The notes beneath the pieces were generated by a model. It worked only from the letters and a program-made list of their open reading frames with translations, had not been told where the DNA came from and ran no database searches. Below, one piece after another: positions 41,142 to 50,013 of a stretch of DNA of 55,595 bases (the stretch's first letter is position 1; each line of letters begins with the position of its first letter). A program made the translations under genes and the position numbers. The stretch is from a bacterium. GTDB taxonomy: Bacteria; Patescibacteriota; Saccharimonadia; CAILAD01; BJGX01. The stretch covers positions 1-55,595 of the forward strand of contig JAKOQC010000083.1 of NCBI GenBank assembly GCA_029778565.1, read 5' to 3'.

Positions 41142-42068
41142 ATGAGTGAGAAAGTATATGACGTGTTAATTATTGGTGCGGGTCCGGCTGGCTACACAGC
41201 TGCTATTTATACTGCTCGTGCCAATCTAAAAACTATAATGATTGCCGGTGATAGTCCGGGCGGTCAGCTCTTACTGACCTCTGAGGTTGAGAATTTTCCG
41301 GGTTTTAAAGACGGTATTATGGGGCCAGAGCTAATGGAAGAAATGAAAGCCCAGGCGGTGCGATTTGGTACCGAGATGCGTACCGACTTTGTTACCAAAG
41401 TAGAATTAGAGGGTGATATTAAAAAGGTTTGGGTTGGTAGTGATGAGTATCTGGCAAAGACGGTAATTATTTCTACTGGTGCATCGGCTAATTGGCTGGG
41501 GCTCGAAAACGAAACTCGCTTAATGGGCAAGGGTATTTCGGCCTGTGCCACATGCGACGGCTTTTTCTTTACTGACAAGCATGTAGTAGTAGTGGGTGGT
41601 GGCGATAGCGCTATGGAAGAAGCCCTTACGCTAGCTAAATTTGCTAGCAAAGTTACTATTGTGCATCGCCGCGATGAGTTTAGAGCCAGCAAAATAATGC
41701 AAGATAGAGTAAAGAGTCACGACAAAATCGATATTATTTGGAACAGTGAAGTTATAGATGTAATGGGTGAAGATTTTGTAAGTGGCGTAAAACTAAAAGA
41801 CACCAAGTCTGGCAAAGAATCCGACTTTGCTTGTGAGGGGTTATTTGTAGCAATTGGCCACACGCCGGCGACCAAACTCTTTGATGGTATTTTACCGCTC
41901 GACGACAAGGGCTATTTGCAAATTAATCACGATACCTCCACAAAAATACCTGGTGTATTTGCAGCTGGAGACGTAGCCGACGCTCGCTATCGCCAGGCCA
42001 TAACCGCTGCTGGCGAAGGCTGTAAGGCCGCTCTAGAAGCCGAACATTATATAGAATCTAGCAAGTAA
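41142..42068 (+). CDS. trxB: Thioredoxin reductase
   Basis: A 308-residue flavoprotein: FAD-binding VLIIGAGPAGYTAAIYTARANL, redox-active CATC in GISACATCDGFFF, NADPH-binding VVVVGGGDSAMEEALTLAKF with HRRDEFRASKI, and the C-terminal FAD motif GVFAAGDVADARYRQAITAAGEG. It transfers electrons from NADPH to thioredoxin. The track start at a TTG (41136) is two codons too early given the promoter; ATG 41142 is used. Confidence 0.96.
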   Translation: MSEKVYDVLIIGAGPAGYTAAIYTARANLKTIMIAGDSPGGQLLLTSEVENFPGFKDGIMGPELMEEMKAQAVRFGTEMRTDFVTKVELEGDIKKVWVGSDEYLAKTVIISTGASANWLGLENETRLMGKGISACATCDGFFFTDKHVVVVGGGDSAMEEALTLAKFASKVTIVHRRDEFRASKIMQDRVKSHDKIDIIWNSEVIDVMGEDFVSGVKLKDTKSGKESDFACEGLFVAIGHTPATKLFDGILPLDDKGYLQINHDTSTKIPGVFAAGDVADARYRQAITAAGEGCKAALEAEHYIESSK

Positions 42069-43889
42069 TTATTTTCGTTTGCGCTTATTGGGGTCGAGTT
42101 CGCGCTTGCGTAGGCGCAATGACTTTGGTGTTACTTCTAAAAGCTCATCGTCTTCAATAAAATCGATACATTCTTCTAAACTAAAGATTGTTGGCGGCAT
42201 TAGCTGTACTACACCGTCAGAAGAGCTGGTACGCATATTGGTAAGTTGTTTACCCTTACACACGTTAATTTCCATATCTTCTTGCCGGTTGTTTAAACCA
42301 ATTATCTGACCCGCATATACCTTTACACCGGGGCCAACAAAGGCAATACCGCGCTCTTCTACCTTTTGCAAGGCATATGCTGTGGTAGCACCAGTTTCAA
42401 ACGAAATTAAGGCACCATTTCGTAATTGGCTCAGCGCTGGGCCCATTGGCTGATAACCAATCATAAGTGAATTTAGCACTGCCTCACCCTTGGTGTTGGT
42501 CATTAAAATACCGCGCAAACCAAGCAATGCTCGAGTTGGGAGTTCGTAAACTAACTTTGTTACGCCTTTCGGGCTGGCAAATTGTTCTTTTAGGGTTGCA
42601 CGGCGCTGGCCTAGTTCCATTTGTACCGCACCCACATATTCGGCTGGTACTTCTACAATAAGTTCTTCTACCGGCTCCATAGTTTTGCCGTCTTCTTCTT
42701 TGGTTACAACTTGCGGACGCCCCACCTCAAACTCGTAACCTTCACGACGCAGCGTTTCTATTAATACACTCAAGTGCAACTCACCTCTTCCACTTACCAA
42801 AAAGCCCACATCGTGTTGTTCTACGAGCAAACCAACATTGGTTTCGAGCTCTTTTTGTAGCCTGTCACCTATTTGGCGACCAGTAGTAAAGTCGCCTTCT
42901 TTACCCTTTTCTGGGCTAGTATTTGGGCCAAGATATATCTTTAGGGTTGGTGCTTCTACCTCTAACACCGGCAAAGCTTCTGGCTTATCGCTATCGGCAA
43001 TAGTTTCACCAATTTGCGCTTCAGCTACACCAGTAAGCTGTATGATATTACCGGCAATACCAAGTGGTGTTTCAACAATCTGTAAGCCTTTACTTTCAAA
43101 AACATGATCAATACTCGCTTTAGCCTGCGTACCATCTTTTTTGCATAGTACTACACTATCGCCTGGCTTTACTTGGCCGCGGTTAATACGTCCAATGGCA
43201 TACTTGCCTTTATAGCTATCCCAGCGCAGGGCTGTTACTAACATCTGAAAAGGCCCGTCGAGCTCTACTTTGGGGGCTGGTACTTCGTTAATAATGGCAT
43301 CAAAAATAACCGAGAGATCGCCAGCCACACTAGGGTCTTCTGGTAACGTCTTCCAGGCTTTGGCTTCACGACCAATGGCATAATATATAGGAAAGTGCAG
43401 CTGATCTTCATGAATAGCCAGCTCTAAGAATAAATCGCCGAGTTCGTTTTCGACATCTGTAATTCTACTGCCGGGTTTGTCAATTTTGTTAATCACCACA
43501 ATTGGCTTTAACCCACCTGCCAGTGCTTTTTGCAGTACAAACTTGGTTTGCGGCATTGGCCCCTCTTGCGCATCTACCAGTAGTAAACAGCCATCGGCCA
43601 TATTAAGGGTACGCTCTACTTCGCCAGAAAAATCGGCGTGCCCTGGTGTATCGATAATATTAATGCGGTACTCACCGTGTACAATAGCAGTCGTTTTGGC
43701 AGTAATGGTAATGCCACGCTCACGTTCTTGGTCACCGCTATCCATTATTAGCTCTTGGCTCATCTCGGCCTGGTTATCGCGAAAAGTTTGCGATTGCTTT
43801 AACAACCCATCTACCAAGGTGGTTTTGCCGTGGTCTACGTGAGCAATAATAGCAATATTACGAATTTTTTGGGGGTCTTGCGTAGTCAT
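42069..43889 (-). CDS. typA: Ribosome-associated GTPase TypA/BipA
   Basis: A 606-residue translational GTPase: G1 IAHVDHGKTTLVDGLL, G2 RERGITITAKTT, G3 DTPGHADFSGEVERTL, G4 VVINKIDKPG, then EF-G-like domains and the BipA-specific C-terminal domain (GALISFETGATTAYALQKVEERGIAFVGPGVKVYAGQIIG). It acts in ribosome assembly and stress adaptation. Convergent with trxB without an intergenic gap. Confidence 0.96.
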   Translation of the reverse strand: MTTQDPQKIRNIAIIAHVDHGKTTLVDGLLKQSQTFRDNQAEMSQELIMDSGDQERERGITITAKTTAIVHGEYRINIIDTPGHADFSGEVERTLNMADGCLLLVDAQEGPMPQTKFVLQKALAGGLKPIVVINKIDKPGSRITDVENELGDLFLELAIHEDQLHFPIYYAIGREAKAWKTLPEDPSVAGDLSVIFDAIINEVPAPKVELDGPFQMLVTALRWDSYKGKYAIGRINRGQVKPGDSVVLCKKDGTQAKASIDHVFESKGLQIVETPLGIAGNIIQLTGVAEAQIGETIADSDKPEALPVLEVEAPTLKIYLGPNTSPEKGKEGDFTTGRQIGDRLQKELETNVGLLVEQHDVGFLVSGRGELHLSVLIETLRREGYEFEVGRPQVVTKEEDGKTMEPVEELIVEVPAEYVGAVQMELGQRRATLKEQFASPKGVTKLVYELPTRALLGLRGILMTNTKGEAVLNSLMIGYQPMGPALSQLRNGALISFETGATTAYALQKVEERGIAFVGPGVKVYAGQIIGLNNRQEDMEINVCKGKQLTNMRTSSSDGVVQLMPPTIFSLEECIDFIEDDELLEVTPKSLRLRKRELDPNKRKRK

Positions 43890-43919
43890 AAATAATGATT
43901 GTTTTAGAGAGTAAAAATA

Positions 43920-43962
43920 ATAGCGCTCTGGCTTTTCAGGTGTGCTGATACCAAAGCGCTAT
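43920..43962 (-). terminator. Terminator of the DUF6325-SHOCT operon
   Basis: Minus strand ATAGCGCT...AGCGCTAT followed by TATTTTTA, upstream of typA. It could also act in the typA leader. Confidence 0.65.
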
Positions 43963-44013
43963 CAATACCGTGTAATTTTAGCATAGTTATGCTTAGATTA
44001 CAATATAGTTCTG

Positions 44014-44277
44014 TTACAGCCCGAGAATTTGTTTTTTCTTGGCATCAAATTCTTCTTGAGTAAGAATCCCTTCGTCTTTTAGCTTACCAAGCTTTTCTAG
44101 CTGAGCAATTTGATCGTCCTGAGTAGCTTGTGGCTCTATTGGTGCTGCTTGGGCCTGTTGAGCCTGTCCTTCTGCTCCCCAGCGCTGTGCTTGTCTGCGA
44201 CTCACGTTATTCGATACTGCCGTAGCTGTCCCGGCAATTACGGCCGTTCTGGCCATTCCACGTAATAATCCTGGCAT
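44014..44277 (-). CDS. SHOCT-domain protein
   Basis: An 87-residue protein with an N-terminal hydrophobic Ala/Val stretch (RTAVIAGTATAVSNNVS), a Gln/Ala linker (AEGQAQQAQAAPIEPQATQ) and a C-terminal SHOCT motif (IAQLEKLGKLKDEGILTQEEFDAKKKQILGL). SHOCT domains are short oligomerisation modules at the ends of many bacterial proteins. It follows the DUF6325-like gene by 1 nt, a recurrent pairing. Confidence 0.85.
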   Translation of the reverse strand: MPGLLRGMARTAVIAGTATAVSNNVSRRQAQRWGAEGQAQQAQAAPIEPQATQDDQIAQLEKLGKLKDEGILTQEEFDAKKKQILGL

Positions 44278-44278
44278 A

Positions 44279-44695
44279 TTATTCTCCTTTGGCGTTTAAT
44301 TCTTTTTCGGCATCGGGGTGAATGCGTCCTTCGGCAATGAGTTCTCCACCAGCATCTACAATAGCTTTCTTAAGGCCTTTTGCCCAAAGATGTTCTATTA
44401 CTAGTAGCCCGGCAGAATTACCGTTTTCTAAAATATCAGCAACCTCGGCAACATCATCGTCCGATATCATACCCGAGGTAATATTTTTGGCCTTGGCAAA
44501 TTCTGCAATGACGGTATCGTCAATTTGGCTCAACTCGAGCGAGGTTACTGCGCCTTTGTCGTCTTTCATTACCAGAGCGAGATCGAGCACTGCTATTGTG
44601 CCGTCACTGGTAGCTTTTTCTAATGCCTTCAGAATTTCTCCATTAAATTTGTTTTCTTTAAACCCTACTATTATAAAGTCTATTGGTCCGCGCAT
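44279..44695 (-). CDS. DUF6325/DUF1269-like protein
   Basis: A 138-residue soluble protein: GPIDFIIVGFKENKFNGEILKALEKATSDGTIAVLDLALVMKDDKG, then LVIEHLWAKGLKKAIVDAGGELIAEGRIHP. This alpha/beta layout matches the DUF6325/DUF1269 group often encoded beside a SHOCT protein and suspected of membrane-stress roles. AAAGGAG precedes the ATG. Recognition is from memory. Confidence 0.75.
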   Translation of the reverse strand: MRGPIDFIIVGFKENKFNGEILKALEKATSDGTIAVLDLALVMKDDKGAVTSLELSQIDDTVIAEFAKAKNITSGMISDDDVAEVADILENGNSAGLLVIEHLWAKGLKKAIVDAGGELIAEGRIHPDAEKELNAKGE

Positions 44696-44721
44696 GTTTT
44701 CTCCTTTCGTTAACTATTCTT

Positions 44722-46335
44722 CTAACCGAGGGCATGCGGCCCAGGCTTAACTTTGGGCAACTTTACCGTGGCTACCAAGCCAAGTAAACTTAACACACCA
44801 AAGAGCAAAAATACTCTGCTAAGGGCAGTTTGCCGCGCCTGAGCATTTATAGCCACTACCTCGCTCGAGAGATTAGCCGGCAGACTAGCAGTGGCGGCTT
44901 CTACCTGAGCATTCGAGGCAATCTGAGCATTTTGTTGGTATGCAGCCGTGAGCTGAGCTTTTTGCGCATCATTTAATTGAGTATTTTGGGCAATTAACTG
45001 AGTACTAACCCCCAACAAAGAAATGATAAGTAACACACCGCTGAGCGCTGTACCAAGGCTCATACCCAGATTTTGAAACGTAGCCATCAGCCCTGATGTT
45101 TCTGAGGCATCCTTTAGCTCTACCGAACTTTGTACCAAATTCTGCAATTGCGACATAATAATACCAATACCAGCACCCGCTACCGCAATACCGGGTACCA
45201 GTGCCCAGCCAGTAGTCGCGTTTTTACCAAACAGACCAAGCAACACAGCGCCAACAAATACCAACACAAAGCCAGCACGCACAATATAGCGAGGGGCAAA
45301 TTTCTGCGCCATTATTGCCCCGCGACTGGCCAAGAGCATTATCATTATCGACATTGGCAGTAGCGTTAGCCCAGAAAGAATAGCACTATAGCCAAGATTT
45401 ACCTGGGTATAGAGAGCCATGGCATACATGGTACCGCCCATTATTAAATACAGCGTAAGTATTGAGGCCAACCCAGACTGAACAATACTGTTGGCAAATA
45501 AGCGCAAATGCACCAACACATCTTTGCCGACTTTTTTGCGATGCATTTCCCACAGTACAAATAGCCCGAGAATACCCAAGCCAGCTATAACAAACAAAAT
45601 AGATGGTGATACCTGCCCAGCTTGCAATACCACATTACCACCTACCGAGAATGGTACGCGTGCCTTAAAGAATCCATAGGTATTGGCCAGTAATATTCCT
45701 TGTACTATTACAAACATACCAGCTGCAGTCAGGCCCGCGCCCAGCCAGTCGAGCTTGGGCTTCTCGCCCACCAAATGAGCATCTTGAATAGTCTTATTAT
45801 TAATAAGAATATACAGCACAATTAGTACTTCGCCGGCAAACACATAGCGCCAACTAGCATAGGTAGTTAATAGCCCGCCAATAATTGGGCCAATTGCTGC
45901 ACCAATAGCTGCCATTGCCGCCAAATTGCCGTAGGCTTTTACCCGCTTGGGGCCCTTCTCGAAGTTGGCCGATATCAGCGAGATCATGGCTGGTACTACC
46001 AAGGCAGCACCCAGGCCTTCCATAAATGACCAGCCAAAGGTAAGTACGCGAATATTTGGTGCCAGCGAGGTTATAAGCGAGCCAGTACCGTAAATAATGA
46101 GTCCAATTACAAAAGCCTTTTTGCGACCAATAATATCGCCAATTTTGGCACCCGCTATCATAAAGGCTGCCATTACTAAGGTATAAAACGCAATTGCACT
46201 TTGCACTGCACCAACAGTAGTATTAAGGTCTTTTACCAGTGTGCTAATACTAACATTCATTACCGTCGAGTCGAGCGTAAGAATAAGCTGTGCCATGGCT
46301 AGTAAGATAAGTACTTTTTTCTCGAGCGGCTTCAT
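44722..46335 (-). CDS. MFS drug exporter, DHA2 (14-helix) family, second copy
   Basis: A 537-residue transporter with about 14 helices; motif A is AGAKIGDIIGRKKAFVIG, and AAMAAIGAAIGPIIGGLL carries the antiporter glycines. It is homologous to the 13611-15287 gene but well diverged, so the duplication is old. TGG-TATAAT is 6 nt upstream of the ATG (leaderless). Substrate unknown. Confidence 0.93.
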   Translation of the reverse strand: MKPLEKKVLILLAMAQLILTLDSTVMNVSISTLVKDLNTTVGAVQSAIAFYTLVMAAFMIAGAKIGDIIGRKKAFVIGLIIYGTGSLITSLAPNIRVLTFGWSFMEGLGAALVVPAMISLISANFEKGPKRVKAYGNLAAMAAIGAAIGPIIGGLLTTYASWRYVFAGEVLIVLYILINNKTIQDAHLVGEKPKLDWLGAGLTAAGMFVIVQGILLANTYGFFKARVPFSVGGNVVLQAGQVSPSILFVIAGLGILGLFVLWEMHRKKVGKDVLVHLRLFANSIVQSGLASILTLYLIMGGTMYAMALYTQVNLGYSAILSGLTLLPMSIMIMLLASRGAIMAQKFAPRYIVRAGFVLVFVGAVLLGLFGKNATTGWALVPGIAVAGAGIGIIMSQLQNLVQSSVELKDASETSGLMATFQNLGMSLGTALSGVLLIISLLGVSTQLIAQNTQLNDAQKAQLTAAYQQNAQIASNAQVEAATASLPANLSSEVVAINAQARQTALSRVFLLFGVLSLLGLVATVKLPKVKPGPHALG

Positions 46336-46387
46336 ACTTACATTATACCAGAACCTACTAGTCTAAGGTGGAGTAAGGAGACCTAAA

Positions 46388-46738
46388 TTACGCCAAAGAT
46401 GTCATTACCAAATAAATGGTAGAGGCACCTAAGAATACTGGCACAATATAGTCCCAAAAGTTAAGGTAGGCCCGCCCGGGTGGATATAAGAACCCAAAAA
46501 CAATTGCTTCGAGTGCAAAAATGGTGAGCATAAACACCACCATGGTATGAAACGGCGAAAAATAATGAAACCAGCGCATATATAGCCAACTCGAAAGGGC
46601 CATAATAATTACCACACCAGTTAGATGGATTGGCACAAACCACGCCTTGGGCACATTTTGTAATGCCACAAAGATACTAGCCAAAAACAGCCAGGTTACT
46701 GCTGCATAACCAATCGTAATCAGATAGGCGCCAACCAT
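46388..46738 (-). CDS. Four-helix membrane protein in the heliorhodopsin operon
   Basis: A 116-residue protein with four membrane helices (YLITIGYAAVTWLFLASIFVAL; FVPIHLTGVVIIMALSSWLYM; FHTMVVFMLTIFALEAIVFGFL; IVPVFLGASTIYLVMT). It starts 4 nt after the heliorhodopsin gene ends and is surely co-transcribed with it. I recognise no family. A partner or helper of the photoreceptor is a reasonable guess from position only. Confidence 0.7.
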   Translation of the reverse strand: MVGAYLITIGYAAVTWLFLASIFVALQNVPKAWFVPIHLTGVVIIMALSSWLYMRWFHYFSPFHTMVVFMLTIFALEAIVFGFLYPPGRAYLNFWDYIVPVFLGASTIYLVMTSLA

Positions 46739-46742
46739 TTTG

Positions 46743-47510
46743 TTATGGTCTTAGTGTACCGGCAAACACCTGCCAGGCTAGTGCCGACTTCGCTACTAGG
46801 CTGAGAATAATATAGACCCGCTCGCCAAAGAGATAGTTCTCCCATGGGCCCCATTTTTTATACTGCAAGAACATGTTTAGTGCAAAGCAGTTAAAGAAGA
46901 TAAAGATACTCACGTATATCCAGTACACAAAGGCTGGAATTTGCCCGCTACCATAGGCCGAGCTGGCCCAAAAGTAGAGACCAATTGCCACCCAAGGCAC
47001 AATGCCGGCAATACAGCCCACCACAAAGCTCACCCATTTTGTCTTCTGCGTGGTCTGGTTGTGAATTTCCATTACTAAGCCGCAGAGATTCATTACTGCC
47101 ACCAAGCTAAAGAGCATAATAAGGCTACTGAGGTCGTAAATACCCACCAGCATGGCGATAGCCACTATCATAGTGGAGGCCGATACGCTGTATTCTATCC
47201 AGCGCGCCCTATTCATGCCCTTACTAAGGTCTTTTTTGTACTTAGGGTACCAAACAGTAGCAATTATTAAATGAGCTGTCATACTCATCAGTAAGAAACC
47301 AATTATTAGCCAGGCAAGTGGTAGGTTATAAATAACTTTCGTGGCTGGTTCTAGGCTTTGAGTAAGACGATTAAACGTTAAGTAACTTGCTGTTATTGGC
47401 AAAGTAAATTTCTTAGCCAGTAGCCACATAGCCAATGCTTGCAAGCCAAAAATAGGCACCATTATCGCATTAAACTTACGTAGGCCTTCGGCAGTAATTT
47501 TCTTACTCAT
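46743..47510 (-). CDS. Heliorhodopsin
   Basis: A 255-residue seven-helix protein. The retinal Schiff-base Lys is residue 241 in LSLVAKSALAWQVFAGTL; the counterion Glu is residue 106 in RARWIEYSVSAST; His80 (MTAH) and Ser237 are also in place. These numbers coincide with the reference heliorhodopsin 48C12 (E107, K241, H80, S237) as I recall it; its H23 is not conserved here. ALNMFLQYKKWGPWENYLFGERVYIILSLVAKSA is a family hallmark. Heliorhodopsins are non-pumping light receptors with inverted topology and unsettled function. No retinal synthesis gene (blh or crt) is nearby, so retinal may be made elsewhere or scavenged. It lies in an operon headed by idi. Confidence 0.95.
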   Translation of the reverse strand: MSKKITAEGLRKFNAIMVPIFGLQALAMWLLAKKFTLPITASYLTFNRLTQSLEPATKVIYNLPLAWLIIGFLLMSMTAHLIIATVWYPKYKKDLSKGMNRARWIEYSVSASTMIVAIAMLVGIYDLSSLIMLFSLVAVMNLCGLVMEIHNQTTQKTKWVSFVVGCIAGIVPWVAIGLYFWASSAYGSGQIPAFVYWIYVSIFIFFNCFALNMFLQYKKWGPWENYLFGERVYIILSLVAKSALAWQVFAGTLRP

Positions 47511-47549
47511 TTGGGTCCTTTTTTATTAATTCTTATGCTTAATTATAGC

Positions 47550-48050
47550 TTATAATTTTCTACTGTCATAGGCCCAGTGCAGCAAAGCCTGGCGCTGCAC
47601 AGGCCGGCAATTTAGCTCACCAATTGGGCAAGCTTTTTGCAATTGCGCCACATGCCGGCGAATATTGCGCCAGCGCCCAATTTGCCAAGCATCGTATTTG
47701 GGAATACGCCGACCCATATAATAACGGCAATACCACTGAAACCACCCTCTGGGATCATACTCTTCGCGTATCCACCCCTTGTCGAGCCAGACTTGCCGTG
47801 GCTGAGATGCCTTTACGCCAAAATAATTTAGGTCTTTATTATAGGCTGTACTTAGCTTAGCCTTTTGCCACCACTCTTTTGGCAGATCACTAGGCTTATC
47901 AGCAAAGTATTCGCCGCCAAATACACCAAGTTCTAACATCTCTTTTGGTGTTAGCTGCGGCATAAACTCGGCAGCAAAGTTTTTCCCTTCCGGTTCGCTT
48001 AGCTGATAACTAAACTTGCCAAACTTATCCTTGCCCTCTACGCGCTTCAT
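47550..48050 (-). CDS. Conserved hypothetical protein between idi and heliorhodopsin
   Basis: A 166-residue basic, Trp/Tyr-rich soluble protein: LTPKEMLELGVFGGEYFADKPSDLPKEWW, GVKASQPRQVWLDKGWI, YDPRGWFQWYCRYYMGRRIPKYDAWQIGRW, HVAQLQKACPIGELNCRPVQRQALLHWAYDSR. I recall this as a widely distributed uncharacterised family. It overlaps idi by 4 nt and is 39 nt before heliorhodopsin, so it belongs to that operon. Confidence 0.75.
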   Translation of the reverse strand: MKRVEGKDKFGKFSYQLSEPEGKNFAAEFMPQLTPKEMLELGVFGGEYFADKPSDLPKEWWQKAKLSTAYNKDLNYFGVKASQPRQVWLDKGWIREEYDPRGWFQWYCRYYMGRRIPKYDAWQIGRWRNIRRHVAQLQKACPIGELNCRPVQRQALLHWAYDSRKL

Positions 48051-48607
48051 TTACTTAACCCCTCGTAAAACTGTCGAAACGCCGGGTTCTTTTCGAGCAA
48101 GCCAGTTTCTTCTACGCACCACTGCGAATACGCATTGGGCTGTTTTGTTTCGGCTACAAAATCGGCCCAGTCTACCCAGCGGGTGGCTTCTACCTCGTCG
48201 GCATTCGGTTGCGGCTCGGCATTACTTTGCACTGCCATTACTGGGCAAATTTCGTGCTCTACCACCCCTTTATGCTCATAGCGATACATATAGCTTAGTT
48301 CAAACACACGAATGTCTTTTTCGTTCAGACTTATCCCAAGTTCGTAGTCGGCCCGGCGCACCGCGGCCGCCTGCGCAGTTTCTCCCTTTGCTGGGTGGCC
48401 ACACACCGAATTACTCCACACACCCGGCCAAGTCTGCTTGCTATGTGCCCTCTGCTGCAATAACAATTGGCCTTTGTGGTTAAAAATAAATAACGAAAAT
48501 GCTCTGTGCATTGGGGTATTAGCAGTATGCACACGCGACTTTAACTCTACCCCCAGTTGGTTATTTTTGTTATCTACCAACACAACATATTCTTCTGTAG
48601 ATTTCAT
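48047..48607 (-). CDS. idi: Isopentenyl-diphosphate delta-isomerase, type I
   Basis: A 186-residue Nudix-fold isomerase. LVDNKNNQLGVELKSRVHTANTPMHRAFSLFIFN opens the domain; the catalytic Cys is in WSNSVCGHPAKGE and the catalytic Glu in YEHKGVVEHEICPV. It interconverts IPP and DMAPP, the precursors of undecaprenyl carriers and of carotenoids/retinal. As first gene of the heliorhodopsin operon it suggests linked isoprenoid/retinal supply. TGC-TATACT ends 6 nt before the ATG (leaderless). Confidence 0.95.
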   Translation of the reverse strand: MKSTEEYVVLVDNKNNQLGVELKSRVHTANTPMHRAFSLFIFNHKGQLLLQQRAHSKQTWPGVWSNSVCGHPAKGETAQAAAVRRADYELGISLNEKDIRVFELSYMYRYEHKGVVEHEICPVMAVQSNAEPQPNADEVEATRWVDWADFVAETKQPNAYSQWCVEETGLLEKNPAFRQFYEGLSK

Positions 48608-48613
48608 ATTTTT

Positions 48614-48619
48614 AGTATA
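48614..48619 (-). promoter_or_regulatory. Extended -10 box of the idi-heliorhodopsin operon
   Basis: Minus strand TGC-TATACT, six nucleotides (AAAAAT), then the idi ATG. No clear -35 box. Confidence 0.7.
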
Positions 48620-48660
48620 GCATTTTTACCTTTTTAGCCAGTGCTATTGCAAAGTAATTA

Positions 48661-48689
48661 TTGCTACAACCATATTTATCTGCTATAGT
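48661..48689 (+). promoter_or_regulatory. Promoter of the 166-aa hypothetical gene
   Basis: TTGCTA, 17-nt spacer, TATAGT preceded by TGC. Leader of about 25 nt carrying AGGAGAAG. Confidence 0.75.
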
Positions 48690-48720
48690 ACAGCTACTTT
48701 GCACCTGTTAGGAGAAGAGC

Positions 48721-49221
48721 TTGAGCGACGAAGACCCTGGTACCACTGACTTTGCCGAAGAGATAGAATTGGCAGTGTTTAATGTTGTTATCGACTTTCC
48801 GGGCCAGATTGTTCCACGTATTCGTATTTTTACTTACCAAGATGATGGCGAAGGAGTAAAGGTTCCGTTCTTGCTCTACGAGCAGACCGAAGACAGCGCC
48901 GCCAAGACCGCCAGTGGTCTGGCTCGCATGTGGTCGCCTGGCAAAGCATTGCGTAGCCAAATTGCTGCACAGCCCGTTAGCGAGATGGCAGTTGGCGTTA
49001 CGAGTGCAGCAACAGTTGTCTACGAGTGGGCAATGTCTTACCAAGAACAGCTCGGCGAGCCGTTGTTTCCTGCGCCCGAGTCTATCTCGAGAATCGTTAT
49101 TAACGAAATTATGGCCGAGATGTGTTTTGCCCACGGCATTTTCTACGCCGGCAGAGTCTTCGATGTTACCTTCTCTATCTCAGAACCCGAAGAGGATTAC
49201 CGCCCCGGTATTTATCTCTAA
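48721..49221 (+). CDS. Hypothetical protein (166 aa)
   Basis: TTG start with AGGAGAAG upstream and a good promoter. A soluble, acidic protein: FAEEIELAVFNVVIDFPGQIVPRIRIFTYQDD, a central Ala/Thr-rich helical part (EDSAAKTASGLARMWSPGKALRSQIAAQPVSEM) and a C-terminal ISRIVINEIMAEMCFAHGIFYAGRVFDVTFSI. No family recognised. Closed by a strong terminator. Confidence 0.65.
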   Translation: MSDEDPGTTDFAEEIELAVFNVVIDFPGQIVPRIRIFTYQDDGEGVKVPFLLYEQTEDSAAKTASGLARMWSPGKALRSQIAAQPVSEMAVGVTSAATVVYEWAMSYQEQLGEPLFPAPESISRIVINEIMAEMCFAHGIFYAGRVFDVTFSISEPEEDYRPGIYL

Positions 49222-49230
49222 ATTTTCTTG

Positions 49231-49254
49231 CCCCGCCTCGGCGGGGTTTTTATT
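49231..49254 (+). terminator. Terminator of the 166-aa hypothetical gene
   Basis: CCCCGCC-tc-GGCGGGG followed by TTTTTATTTT. Confidence 0.9.
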
Positions 49255-49303
49255 TTACCTGCTAACCTTGCGCAAAGTGCTAATGTTTGCCACCATAGTA
49301 GAT

Positions 49304-49702
49304 ATGAACATTAGCCTTAGCCTGGTACAAAAAATTGGCGCCCTCGTAGATTTAATAGGTGCTATTACCATTGCCTTGGGCATACTTATTTCTACCCTGG
49401 CAGTAGTATGGCACTTTATTCGCCGAGTACGCGGCGACAAACTCTACGATGGCTACCGCAAAGACCTCGCTCGCTCTATTTTGCTTGGTCTCGAATTTTT
49501 AGTAGCTGGCGATATTATTCGCACAGTATCGAGCCAAGTAAGTATTGCTAGCGTACTGGCCTTAGCCGGCATTGTAGCCATAAGATCGTTCTTAGGAATG
49601 GAGTTTGAGATGGAGCTAACGGGCAAATGGCCATGGCAGCGCAAGATTAAGCACGTACACAAGCGCAAAAAGCCTAAAACCAAATCTAAGAAAAAGCGCT
49701 AA
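49304..49702 (+). CDS. DUF1622-like membrane protein
   Basis: The track merges this gene with a shadow of the preceding one (48914-49702); the real frame starts at ATG 49304 (alternative 49283, MFATIVDMN). The 132-residue protein has three membrane helices (LVDLIGAITIALGILISTLAVVWHFI; ILLGLEFLVAGDIIRTV; IASVLALAGIVAIRSFLGMEFEMEL) with a basic loop (RRVRGDKLYDGYRKDLARS) and a very basic C-terminus (KRKKPKTKSKKK). This matches DUF1622. Convergent with and overlapping the next gene by 4 nt. Confidence 0.82.
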   Translation: MNISLSLVQKIGALVDLIGAITIALGILISTLAVVWHFIRRVRGDKLYDGYRKDLARSILLGLEFLVAGDIIRTVSSQVSIASVLALAGIVAIRSFLGMEFEMELTGKWPWQRKIKHVHKRKKPKTKSKKKR

Positions 49703-50001
49703 TATCGTTGCATAAGTCGCATTGCCAAGCCTATAAGCACCCAGCCAAGCACTACCGCACCCAGAATGCGCCTAAATCGGCTTGCTCCCCAGCCTATCTC
49801 TTGCACAGCCCAGACTATAAGCGCAGCAGTATAGACTATCTCGAGTGCCATATGCCAGCGCGATACGGCCGCCCAGTGCAAACCTATCCATGCCGCCACC
49901 GCTGCCCATAGTGAAACATTCGGGAACTGAATAATTACCAATTGACCATTTGCGTCGGCAAACAACCAGCTCACTAACAGAGAGTGATGGGGCTTTTTCA
50001 T
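49699..50001 (-). CDS. Small membrane protein (100 aa)
   Basis: A 100-residue protein with two or three membrane segments (VSLWAAVAAWIGLHWAAV; MALEIVYTAALIVWAVQEIGWG; ILGAVVLGWVLIGLAMRLM), Trp-rich. Start MKKPHHSLLV is 12 nt after the cupin stop, so the two are probably co-transcribed. Family not recognised. Confidence 0.65.
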   Translation of the reverse strand: MKKPHHSLLVSWLFADANGQLVIIQFPNVSLWAAVAAWIGLHWAAVSRWHMALEIVYTAALIVWAVQEIGWGASRFRRILGAVVLGWVLIGLAMRLMQRY

Positions 50002-50013
50002 GTAGTAAAGCTA

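Noticed and set aside
48914-49303. Upstream part of ORF 48914-49702
   Set aside because: It overlaps the preceding real gene and a strong terminator; the DUF1622-like gene starts at 49304 (or 49283).
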